Below, piece after piece: positions 7,156-15,176 of a DNA stretch of 64,000 bases (within the stretch, counting starts at the first letter, position 1; each line of letters opens with the position of its first letter). The DNA comes from Epilithonimonas caeni DSM 17710. Lineage in GTDB: Bacteria > Bacteroidota > Bacteroidia > Flavobacteriales > Weeksellaceae. The notes below the pieces were generated by a model that had not been told where the DNA came from, did not search any database, and saw only the letters and a list, made by a program, of their open reading frames with translations. The DNA is taken from NCBI RefSeq assembly GCF_000426465.1, contig NZ_KE384527.1, positions 508,535 to 572,534 of the forward strand, read 5' to 3'. A program made the translations under genes and the position numbers.

Positions 7156-7773
7156 CTAATCATACTTCCTATACATAAAAATCCCATAAAAAATATGCAA
7201 AAATCCAAATCCTATTGCCCAAAATATCAGTCCCCATCCAAGCCAAAACAAAGCAACAATCCCAAGAAGAACTTCACAAATCCCAAGATATTTGACATCA
7301 CTTAAGGTATAACGTTCTGCATTAATCAAAGCCAATCCATAAAAAATAAGCATTGACGGCGCAATTAAAGGAAAATAATGATGATACCAAAGCGCAATAC
7401 AAAAAAAGCCACCAGAAACTAATGGAATTGCAAAGTTGGCTAAGAGTTTTTTGGTAACAGAATCCCAGACTTTCAGGTTTTTCTTTTTACTCTTTCTTGC
7501 TGTGAAAATATATCCGCTGGAAATTGCCAAAACTAAAATTACCAAAGCAACAAAGAATAATTCCTGAGCCAAAGCCGGTGTGTAAATATTTCTTTGTCCA
7601 TCAAGGTAATCAACTCCTTCTCTCTGGAAAATAAAGTAGACATAAACAGAGCCAAGCAAAGCAACGATTCCCGCAACAACACCGGATAAACCACTTAATG
7701 AAATAAATCTCGAACTACGTTCCATCATTTGACGGATATGCGATAATTCATCTTGATAATTTTTCGATTCCAT
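7156..7773 (-). CDS. Membrane protein with about six transmembrane helices
   Basis: 205 residues: a polar N-terminus (MESKNYQDELSHIRQMMERSSRFISL), then hydrophobic helices at roughly 27-50, 70-90, 108-128, 133-150, 158-172 and 176-195, and a basic end (MYRKYD). No family with known function was recognised. In Bacteroidota similar proteins are often encoded directly upstream of a small winged-helix regulator, as here (with a four-helix-bundle gene in between). A full consensus promoter overlaps the palindrome at 7781-7797, so it is the likely controlled gene. Confidence 0.75.
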   Translation of the reverse strand: MESKNYQDELSHIRQMMERSSRFISLSGLSGVVAGIVALLGSVYVYFIFQREGVDYLDGQRNIYTPALAQELFFVALVILVLAISSGYIFTARKSKKKNLKVWDSVTKKLLANFAIPLVSGGFFCIALWYHHYFPLIAPSMLIFYGLALINAERYTLSDVKYLGICEVLLGIVALFWLGWGLIFWAIGFGFLHIFYGIFMYRKYD

Positions 7774-7780
7774 AAAAAGA

Positions 7781-7797
7781 ACTTTGAATTACAAAGT
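7781..7797. promoter_or_regulatory. Candidate operator palindrome, copy 2
   Basis: ACTTTG-AATTA-CAAAGT is a perfect 6+6 inverted repeat that overlaps the -7 element of the promoter at 7792-7821. Binding here would block transcription. It matches copy 1 at 6357-6371. Confidence 0.5.
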
Positions 7798-7821
7798 TAT
7801 AATTTATTTTAAAACTTCAAA
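7792..7821 (-). promoter_or_regulatory. Promoter of the 7773 membrane protein gene
   Basis: On the minus strand: TTTG (complement of 7818-7821), 18 bp spacer, TAACTTTG (complement of 7792-7799), about 19 nt before the ATG. Confidence 0.7.
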
Positions 7822-7838
7822 ATTTATTTTGAAGTTTT
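7811..7838 (-). terminator. Hairpin terminator after the paaI-like gene
   Basis: AAAACTTCAAAA and TTTTGAAGTTTT form a 12-bp perfect stem with a 4-nt loop, 38 nt after the stop of the thioesterase gene. The -35-type TTTG of the next promoter lies inside this hairpin. Confidence 0.65.
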
Positions 7839-7849
7839 TTCCAATGATT

Positions 7850-7875
7850 GTCATCCTGAGGCTCTCGAAGGATTC
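7850..7875. repeat. Fragment of intergenic repeat family B
   Basis: GTCATCCTGAGGCTCTCGAAG-type sequence, a partial copy of the palindromic element found on both sides of hisB. It runs up to the stop codon of the thioesterase gene. Confidence 0.5.
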
Positions 7876-8298
7876 TCAAAGACTTTTCAAATCCGTTACT
7901 TTCTTTCCAATTTTATAAACCGTTCCTCGGAAACCTGCAACCACCTCATCATTCTGATTTTTAATTGTAATATCATAAATGGCTGTTTTTCTGGTATCAT
8001 TCAGAAGAATACTTTCCGCGGTTAAAACATCACCATTTTTTGCTGCTTTTGTGAAATTGATATAACAATTAAGTGCCACCGCAGCATCCCCGGAATTATT
8101 GGAAGAAAACGCCAATGCGGAATCTGCAAAAGCAAATGTAACACCGCCGTGAACAGTTCCAAGCCCATTAATCATTTCTGGTTTGACCGGCATTTTGATG
8201 AGGCAATAATTATCTTTTATTTCAATTAGTTCAATTCCGAGCCATTGAGAAAACAAGTCTTTCTCAAACATATATTCTGCCGTTTCTCTTGCGTTCAT
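7876..8298 (-). CDS. paaI: PaaI-family acyl-CoA thioesterase (hotdog fold)
   Basis: 140 residues, hotdog fold. The signature GLGTVHGGVTFAFADSALAF contains the HGG oxyanion loop and the catalytic Asp of PaaI-type thioesterases, which hydrolyse (hydroxy)phenylacetyl-CoA and similar CoA esters. Its ATG directly abuts the TAA of the upstream PaaG-like gene, so the two are co-transcribed and probably translationally coupled. PaaI is proposed to rescue CoA from dead-end intermediates of the phenylacetate pathway; the rest of that pathway is not in this window, so a general proof-reading role is also possible. Confidence 0.85.
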   Translation of the reverse strand: MNARETAEYMFEKDLFSQWLGIELIEIKDNYCLIKMPVKPEMINGLGTVHGGVTFAFADSALAFSSNNSGDAAVALNCYINFTKAAKNGDVLTAESILLNDTRKTAIYDITIKNQNDEVVAGFRGTVYKIGKKVTDLKSL

Positions 8299-9090
8299 TT
8301 ATTTCCCTTTATAATTTGGCAGACGTTTTTCGATAAAAGCAGCAACACCTTCTTTGAAATCTTCGGTTTCCGCAGCATCCTGCTGAATAATAGACTCGTA
8401 GTCCAACTGCTCTGAAAGCGTGAAGGAATAAGACTTATTAAAAGCTTTTTTGGTCAGATAAAGCGCCGTTGTTGCAGCGTGAGAAAGCTGTGTCAAAACT
8501 TCCATTGACTTTTCAACAAACTCCGAATCTGCAAAAACATCAGCGACCAAACCGATTTTCTTAGCTTCCGTAGCAGGAACTTTTTTACCTGTGAAAGATA
8601 AATAACTCGCTAATTGCCTTCCTACCAATTTTGGTAAATAATAAGTTCCAGCGGTATCGGGAATCAAACCTATATTGGCAAAAGCAAAAGAGAAATAAGA
8701 ACTTTCCGTAGCCAAAGTAAAATCACAAATCGAAGCCAGCATTGCACCTGCTCCCACTGCCGGTCCATTTACTAAAGCTATTACAGGTTTTTTGCATTTC
8801 ACAATTTCGAGAACCAAAGGATTATAATATTCTATCACAAATCTCTGGATGGTTCTGTCATCTTCATCAAAACCTAAAGCTTCCTTCAGGTTCTGGCCTG
8901 CACAAAAAGCTTTTCCTTTTCCTGCAACAGCAATACATCTTACATTATCATCGTTACTGAATCTGTGAACTGCATTTCGTACTTCTCCCAGCATTATTTG
9001 GGTAAGGCTGTTGTAACTATCCGGTTGATTCAGATAGATCAATTGCAACTTTCCATCGAACTGGGAATCTATTTCTATTTGTGAATACAT
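8299..9090 (-). CDS. paaG: Enoyl-CoA hydratase/isomerase, PaaG-like
   Basis: 263 residues, crotonase fold. Visible: AFCAGQNLKE at 61-70, oxyanion-hole region NGPAVGAGAMLA at 108-119 and GLIPDTAGT at 141-149 with Asp145, the catalytic Asp typical of PaaG (1,2-epoxyphenylacetyl-CoA isomerase). The glutamate expected at the first position in hydratases is replaced (GPAVGAG), which favours isomerase over hydratase chemistry. It precedes the PaaI-like thioesterase with no gap. The specific phenylacetate assignment rests on this pairing and the PD motif; other enoyl-CoA isomerase roles cannot be excluded. Confidence 0.82.
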   Translation of the reverse strand: MYSQIEIDSQFDGKLQLIYLNQPDSYNSLTQIMLGEVRNAVHRFSNDDNVRCIAVAGKGKAFCAGQNLKEALGFDEDDRTIQRFVIEYYNPLVLEIVKCKKPVIALVNGPAVGAGAMLASICDFTLATESSYFSFAFANIGLIPDTAGTYYLPKLVGRQLASYLSFTGKKVPATEAKKIGLVADVFADSEFVEKSMEVLTQLSHAATTALYLTKKAFNKSYSFTLSEQLDYESIIQQDAAETEDFKEGVAAFIEKRLPNYKGK

Positions 9091-9165
9091 AGTTTTACTT
9101 TTTAGACATCAGCAATTTAATATATTTTATTGAAAGCATGGAAGAAATTTCTATTCTTAAAATAA

Positions 9166-9192
9166 CAAAAGCCGGCTTTTGAAACCGGCTTG
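9166..9192 (-). terminator. Terminator of the secreted metalloprotease gene
   Basis: AAGCCGG and CCGGCTT form a GC-rich stem with T-rich flanks on both strands, about 20 nt past the protease stop codon. Confidence 0.75.
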
Positions 9193-9213
9193 AAATTATT
9201 ATGATAATAATTG

Positions 9214-11883
9214 TTATTTGATGATCAATTTTTGAGAATAATTTCCTTTAGGAGAGGTTACATTAAGTAAATAAACTCCTTTAGAAAGATTAACATTAAA
9301 CTCATTTGTAGATTCACCAGTTACAATATTGAAACCTGATGTATGAACCACTTTTCCGCTCATGTCAAAGATCGTAACTTTTGCATTCCCGCCCAGATCT
9401 TTCGACTTGATAAAGAAATTCCCTGTGGAAGGATTTGGATAAACCTTAATGTTATTCGCATTGAAGGCACTTTCATTAACAGCAAGAACCTGGGCATCTC
9501 TTGTACAAAGTTCCAAAGACCAGGAATTGATCTTTCCTGTAAGGTTTCTCACATTATCTGATGCGAATAGATTCCAAACTCCTTTAGAATCATTTCCTTT
9601 GAAGATAGCTAAGGATTCATCTGGCTTGACATTTCCGCTAATTGGAGATGCACAGACGTAAGCAGAACCGTCATCACTGAATGTTGCGCTGATTCCAGAA
9701 CTTGTACATTTTCTATTCCATAACCAAGCTGTTTGTCCTAATGGACCTTCGATTCCTACAACAATCTGACTAGTTCTAGGATGTTCAACGACAGGCATTA
9801 CTTTTATTTTTGTAATCACACCACTTTCTTCAACATTGATAGGCACCAATACTTGAGGCGAAGAAATCGGACCATTAGTTGTTCCCGTACCATCATTGAT
9901 ATCAACAGCCGGACCAGTATATGAATACGTATTACAAACTTCCCCAGCCACTGAATAGTCAATCACAAAACTTGGACTCATTGCAAAGTAAACATTATTG
10001 ACAGCCTCAATCATAATATAAGCATTGGCAGCCTGTGATCCAGAAGGAATTGTTACAGACTCTTCACCATCATTAGCAGTGTTGGCAACCAAAGTTGTAA
10101 AAGTCTGCCCTCCGTCAAGTGATAATTTAATATTAACCAGAGTCGTATTAACAGGAGCAACATTAGTATTAGCCACATTCCATTTTACAGCGTAACTATT
10201 ATTAGAAATTAAACTTTCTCCAAAAGCAGGAGCCGTTACTATAAAAGGACCTGCTGCAGCACTTACAGTGATCTTCATTGCATCTGTCTGAGTCTGAGGA
10301 CCAGTTGCGGAGTTATCTCTGGCAGTCAAAGTAAAATCTAATGTTCTGCCAACACTAGATAGTGCTTCCCATCTAGTTGCATTCACTCCGGCTAGAACTT
10401 TACCGAATTCAGGAAAATATCTTACTGGTTCAGATTTTGGCGGAAACATTTTGAAATTTGGACCTCCTGTCTTAGTTGGAGAAGCATATGAACCACTTGT
10501 AAATTGCGTAGAAGCTGTGGCAGAGTTATTCTGTTCCCATACATATGTCATTGGATCATTTTCTGCATCTGTAACAATACCTTTCAATACAAATGGCGTA
10601 CTGATTGGGATTGTAACATCTGGTCCAGCATCTACGACCGGAGGGGTGTTTGTAATCGGAGTATTTACAGCACAAGCTTTATTAGCCAGATTATTTTGAA
10701 TCTGAAGAATATTTCTATAAGTAAAGAAATCATTGGAATTGAACTGTGTATCATACGCTCCAGTAATACCAGTATAAGCCATAATAGTATTTCCACTACC
10801 AACCTCTACCTGCACACCAGAACCTTCTGAACCACTATAAGTATGGGTATGGTTTGCACCGACCTGATGGCCCATCTCGTGTGCAACATAGTCAATATCA
10901 AAAATATCACTTACAGGGATGTAATGTGAGGTAAAAGCCGAACCCTTATTACTGTTACAAATACAACCGATACAACCGGCATTACCGTTTGGTCCAGCAT
11001 AGACCAAAACATGTCCGATGTCATAATTGGCAGCCCCAATGACAGAAGTCAGCGCAGATTGCACTTGTGAATTATAAGATGTTGTATAAGGATCGGTCGT
11101 GGGATCAAGATAAATGATATCAAGATTATTTGCTATCAAATTAAAGTGAACAGCTAGGTCTTTTTCGTACAAAGCATTCACACGGTTTACCGTATTATTG
11201 ATTGCAGCAAGAACCACAGCTTTCTTTTCTTCATCTGTAGCAGACTCCGCATTGGCTCTTGTGATATGATACTGAGAATACTCTGCCTGAGCAGACATTG
11301 CTAACCTGAATGTCTTATAAACCTGATTAGTTGACCTGCTAGCAGTTTCAGCACCTTTATTTTCTTCCGTGATCTCATCCATAGTAGAGCATACGAACGA
11401 ATCTTTCTCATCTAACAGCCTTGAGCTTGATTCATAAGCTACATAGACATTGCTTGCCTCAGCATAGGGTTCTATAAAGCTTGAACCTCCACTTTTCAAA
11501 ACGGTAGATGATATACCAAGGTCAGAAACACTGAATCTGAGATAAGCCGTAGGATCGGTAATACCAATCCCCATATAAGAGCGGATACCCGGGAACTTTG
11601 CTTGCAATTCCGGAGAAAAGTTGGAAAATTCCCAGACCTGAAACTTCTGCAACTCTCCTTTTTCATTCGGCATCAATATCTCAACCCCTTTTTTTCCTGA
11701 GAATTTCTGAGGAGCATTTGCCAATTTTGATTTAAGGACATTCTTGTCCAAAGAAAATAATTGTTTCTCATGCAGATTAACAAACTCTTCTTTTACTTTT
11801 TTACTGGTGCTACTCACTTTGGACCATTGTCCAAACCCTAAAAAAGGCAGCACAAATACTGATAATAGTAAAAATTTCTTCAT
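9214..11883 (-). CDS. Secreted reprolysin-type zinc metalloprotease with P-domain and T9SS sorting domain
   Basis: 889 residues. Signal peptide 1-19 (ends GFGQ), an N-terminal propeptide-like region to about 185, then a metzincin catalytic domain with HEMGHQVGANH at 335-345 (three zinc His and the Glu). A conserved Met-turn candidate follows (NTIMAYTG at about 363-370). Then a PKD/Ig-like linker region at about 410-640, a proprotein-convertase P-domain at about 645-795 (GPISSPQVLVPINVEESGVI, GVWNLFASDN) and a type IX secretion sorting domain at the end (KVYPNPSTGNFFI, ending SQKLIIK). The protein should cross the outer membrane by T9SS and be released or anchored at the surface to digest proteins. 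It has its own terminator and is monocistronic. Confidence 0.93.
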   Translation of the reverse strand: MKKFLLLSVFVLPFLGFGQWSKVSSTSKKVKEEFVNLHEKQLFSLDKNVLKSKLANAPQKFSGKKGVEILMPNEKGELQKFQVWEFSNFSPELQAKFPGIRSYMGIGITDPTAYLRFSVSDLGISSTVLKSGGSSFIEPYAEASNVYVAYESSSRLLDEKDSFVCSTMDEITEENKGAETASRSTNQVYKTFRLAMSAQAEYSQYHITRANAESATDEEKKAVVLAAINNTVNRVNALYEKDLAVHFNLIANNLDIIYLDPTTDPYTTSYNSQVQSALTSVIGAANYDIGHVLVYAGPNGNAGCIGCICNSNKGSAFTSHYIPVSDIFDIDYVAHEMGHQVGANHTHTYSGSEGSGVQVEVGSGNTIMAYTGITGAYDTQFNSNDFFTYRNILQIQNNLANKACAVNTPITNTPPVVDAGPDVTIPISTPFVLKGIVTDAENDPMTYVWEQNNSATASTQFTSGSYASPTKTGGPNFKMFPPKSEPVRYFPEFGKVLAGVNATRWEALSSVGRTLDFTLTARDNSATGPQTQTDAMKITVSAAAGPFIVTAPAFGESLISNNSYAVKWNVANTNVAPVNTTLVNIKLSLDGGQTFTTLVANTANDGEESVTIPSGSQAANAYIMIEAVNNVYFAMSPSFVIDYSVAGEVCNTYSYTGPAVDINDGTGTTNGPISSPQVLVPINVEESGVITKIKVMPVVEHPRTSQIVVGIEGPLGQTAWLWNRKCTSSGISATFSDDGSAYVCASPISGNVKPDESLAIFKGNDSKGVWNLFASDNVRNLTGKINSWSLELCTRDAQVLAVNESAFNANNIKVYPNPSTGNFFIKSKDLGGNAKVTIFDMSGKVVHTSGFNIVTGESTNEFNVNLSKGVYLLNVTSPKGNYSQKLIIK

Positions 11884-12050
11884 GTATTGATCTATTTTTT
11901 TTGCAAATTAGTCATTTAGAATCAAAAAAAATAATTTTATCTCAATAAAAATCGCTTATAAACAATAAAAACAGATAAAACATCAAATAAAATTAATAAA
12001 ATCTCTACGTATTTTAAAATTGATTACCATTCTAATAATAAAACCATTTA

Positions 12051-12081
12051 AATAAAAAAGCCAAGAGATAACTCTTGACTT
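12051..12081 (-). terminator. Terminator of the 12108 T9SS protein gene
   Basis: On the minus strand AAGTCAAGAG-TTAT-CTCTTGGCTT followed by TTTTTT: a stem with one G-U pair and a classical T tail. Confidence 0.85.
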
Positions 12082-12107
12082 CCTGTTATAATAATTTAAA
12101 ATATGAA

Positions 12108-13052
12108 TTACTTTTTAATCAGCTTATTGGTAAATGTATTACCATTTGAAGTTTTGGTTTGGATGATATAGACACCTTTTTCCAAATTGCTGATATTGAT
12201 TTTTGACTCGCTGGAATTAATGGTTTTCACCAAGCTTCCATTTGTAGAATAGATATTTGTAGAAATTATATTGTTCTTTATATTTTTATATTCAAAGAAA
12301 TCTTGTGCCGGATTTGGATAGATATTGGTTTTTGAATTGAAACTCAGATCAGAAACACCCAACACATCGCATTCAGCCTCAAGCTCATATAAGCATTCCT
12401 GATTAAGAAGCTGAAACCAGCCGAAGCTATTGCTACCCATCGCCAAACTTTCTCCAACTACGCCTTCTCCTGTGTCATAATGGGCGGTTGTAGCCCAGGC
12501 ATTGGCGTCGGATTTTGTGCTCATCCAGATTCTTCCGTCCGCCATTGTTCCGTTTAACAGAATAGGATTGGCCAATTTAACTTTTACTTTTCTTACTACA
12601 AATTCATGCAAAGGCTCGTATCCAACATCTTCATAAGACTCGATTGTACTGTCCGTAATTTGCAATATCTGTTGATTAGGGATGTTCCTTCTTGGGTCTT
12701 CCGGGTCTTCCGGCGTAGAAAGGATATTGTCATAAAAAATAAAATTCACAAAAGTTGGTGGAAGTTTACTTGCCAAAGTCACCACAATACTATTGATCTT
12801 AATTGTCTGGTTAGCCGCAATCGGAATATCCACTGCCGCTTTCTGTCCACTATTTCCGATGATGAAAACACCGTTTTGCTCTTCGGTATCATTGATGACG
12901 ACAGTATTACAAGTTTCTGCTCTCTCTGCGACTTTTGGTTGTACCTGAACCGTTCCAGATAATGATTGGGAAACTGAACTTCCGTAACCCAGATTTTGCG
13001 AATAGGAAAATACAGAACCTAACGCAGATAAAAAAAATACAATTTTCTTCAT
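12108..13052 (-). CDS. T9SS-secreted protein of unknown function
   Basis: 314 residues. Signal peptide 1-19 (ends FSYSQ). The middle region (about 40-225) is beta-rich, with the features of a single jelly-roll or lectin-like domain (RIWMSTKSDANAWATTAHYDT), but no family was recognised. Residues about 240-314 are a type IX sorting domain (NIYPNPAQDFFEY, ISNLEKGVYIIQTKTSNG, ending TNKLIKK). It is therefore exported to the surface or medium. It lies between the metalloprotease and an AraC-type regulator, with its own terminator. Confidence 0.85.
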   Translation of the reverse strand: MKKIVFFLSALGSVFSYSQNLGYGSSVSQSLSGTVQVQPKVAERAETCNTVVINDTEEQNGVFIIGNSGQKAAVDIPIAANQTIKINSIVVTLASKLPPTFVNFIFYDNILSTPEDPEDPRRNIPNQQILQITDSTIESYEDVGYEPLHEFVVRKVKVKLANPILLNGTMADGRIWMSTKSDANAWATTAHYDTGEGVVGESLAMGSNSFGWFQLLNQECLYELEAECDVLGVSDLSFNSKTNIYPNPAQDFFEYKNIKNNIISTNIYSTNGSLVKTINSSESKINISNLEKGVYIIQTKTSNGNTFTNKLIKK

Positions 13053-13230
13053 AATTAATTTTTTAAGATTTAATAAAATACGTTGCGATAATCACATCAA
13101 GTGGAAATATATTTTATCTCATTGATGAAGTAAATGTATATACTTTAAGAATCAAAAAACAGCATTGTACTTTAGAAATATCATATTTCGAAAAACAAAA
13201 TCAAGTATTAAAGTACTGATAAATAAAAGA

Positions 13231-14802
13231 TTAAATATTTTTATATTTCTTTTCTGTCTCCCGTAAAAAAACTGACGGAGAAATTCCGGTTATGTTTTTG
13301 AAGACGGTTGTAAAAGCACTATGTGAAGAAAAACCAGCTTCTTCTGCCAGATAACTTATTTTATAATTAAGGAATTCCGGACGTTCGTTGATCTGTTTGC
13401 AGATATAATTGATACGAAGCTCGTTCAGATAATTATTGAAGTTTTTCTCTTTGTGTTTCTTGATCGTTTCTGAGAGATAGGTTGGATTGGTTTTGAACAT
13501 TACCGCCAGACTAGCAACCGTCAATTTTGGATTGGTGAATTTCGCCGTTTCTTCAAACTTTTCCAATTTCTCAAGAATCATAGCTTCAGCAGAACTTGGA
13601 ACAGAAAATGTGGTCTTTTCTTTTTCTTCAATCTCCGGCTGGATAATTTCTTTTGGCTTCTCAGTCTCTTCTACTTCTTGCTTCTCAAGATTTGAAATGA
13701 AACTCTGATAAAGCAATTTTTCTTTTTTTCTTTTTTGATTGATGAATAAAATGAAAATTCCACCAACGAGAATCAACAATCCACACCCAACAATCAGAAG
13801 GTTATTATGACCTTCTTTATCTGAAATTTTTTCAAGTAGATTCCTTTGTTCTTCCGAAACCGCCGTATTAATCGCTCTTAGATTATTGTCTTTGACATCC
13901 GGTTCCAGTTCCAAAAGTTTCTCAGAATATTCAATGTATTTCTCTTTGTTATTTAAAGACTTATAAGATGCGATCAGCTTTTTATACATATCAGCCCGCA
14001 ATCTATTGTCTTTGAAAGCCTCCTCTTTTAATACAACTTCCAAAGAATCGATTGCTCTTTGATGCTCATTCCTGCCAGCATAAACTTTCGCTAAATTATT
14101 GTAAATAAAATACTTAAATTCTTTATTTTCATTATCCCGAATCGCCAAAGCTTTGTTAAGAAAATATTCCGCCGAATCATTTTGTTTGAGGTAAGCATAA
14201 GAAACACCCATATTATAAAACGCTCTTCGAAATTGGAAAATATTTTTTTTATTGGGGTTCCCTATATTTCCAAGAAACTTCAAAGCCTTTTGATAATCTT
14301 TTTTCGCCACAAGAAAATTCTCTTTATCCGCTTCCAGATTTCCATATTCTATATACAATCTTGCTGTCAGATAATTCTTTTCATAACCATTCGGAAGTTT
14401 ATCAACTTCCTGTCTCGATAAATCAAGATAAGGTTTTATTTTTTCAGGGAAATTCAGAAAAGAATATTGATTGGCGATTGAACCGTAGATCTTGGCCTTC
14501 AATTTGGTATCATCCAACTTCTCAGCAATTTCCTTTGCTTTGAAAAGCATTTCTGTTGACCTTGCAAAATCCGGTTTTTTAATTTTCAGATAAGCATCCG
14601 CCATTTTCATCCGAACTTCATATTTTTCCTCATCAGAAATTGGTTGCTCGAGTTTTTTAATACTTTGTTCAATGATTTGTTCGGGAGAAATTTTACTTTT
14701 ATCCAAAGTCTCAGAACCAGCCAGGTCTTCCTGGTTTTGCTTCTGACCAAAACAAAACGACACAGTAAAAACAGCGAAGAAAATTAAGATAAAACGATTC
14801 AA
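13231..14802 (-). CDS. TPR-domain membrane regulator with C-terminal AraC-type DNA-binding domain
   Basis: 523 residues. Signal/anchor at 1-19, a tetratricopeptide array in the periplasmic part (about 50-315; for example YNNLAKVYAGRNEHQRAIDSLE), one transmembrane helix at about 337-358 (LLIVGCGLLILVGGIFILF), then a cytosolic part ending in an AraC helix-turn-helix pair (YKISYLAEEAGFSSHSAFTTVFK and TGISPSVFL). This architecture is widespread in Flavobacteriia and couples a periplasmic TPR sensor directly to DNA binding; ligands are mostly unknown. Possible targets are the neighbouring secreted proteins, which is inference only. Confidence 0.9.
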   Translation of the reverse strand: MNRFILIFFAVFTVSFCFGQKQNQEDLAGSETLDKSKISPEQIIEQSIKKLEQPISDEEKYEVRMKMADAYLKIKKPDFARSTEMLFKAKEIAEKLDDTKLKAKIYGSIANQYSFLNFPEKIKPYLDLSRQEVDKLPNGYEKNYLTARLYIEYGNLEADKENFLVAKKDYQKALKFLGNIGNPNKKNIFQFRRAFYNMGVSYAYLKQNDSAEYFLNKALAIRDNENKEFKYFIYNNLAKVYAGRNEHQRAIDSLEVVLKEEAFKDNRLRADMYKKLIASYKSLNNKEKYIEYSEKLLELEPDVKDNNLRAINTAVSEEQRNLLEKISDKEGHNNLLIVGCGLLILVGGIFILFINQKRKKEKLLYQSFISNLEKQEVEETEKPKEIIQPEIEEKEKTTFSVPSSAEAMILEKLEKFEETAKFTNPKLTVASLAVMFKTNPTYLSETIKKHKEKNFNNYLNELRINYICKQINERPEFLNYKISYLAEEAGFSSHSAFTTVFKNITGISPSVFLRETEKKYKNI

Positions 14803-15176
14803 ATTCAGATTTTATTCACTCAAATTTATAAATAAAAATCCCGAATTAAAATAATGGTGAATTGGTTTGGAAAAAAAACTAGTAAAAATTGGCAATAATT
14901 TTTAATCGGAATCTTTACATATCAGGAAATTTTGTCTTTTTAACCTTAATTAGATTTAATTATTCGGAAATTTTGTCCGTAATTTTTAAAAATCCATCAA
15001 TAGAATACTTTTTGTGATAAGCTATTCGAATTAAATGATTGATAAAGCATTAAGATTAGAATTAGCAACTTTGATCTTAATGTTTTTAAAACAAAAATCA
15101 TGGTTTCAAAATTTAGAATTGTATAAATTTTGATGATCTGTAAACTACAAACCAACCATTAACAAGTATAAATAAT
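14803..15176. other. Intergenic region between the AraC-type regulator and clpB
   Basis: 374 nt between divergent genes, very AT-rich, with no ORF of note. It holds a 12-nt direct repeat GGAAATTTTGTC at 14925-14936 and 14966-14977 (41 bp apart). No full consensus promoter was found for clpB; heat-shock-type control cannot be judged. Confidence 0.6.
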
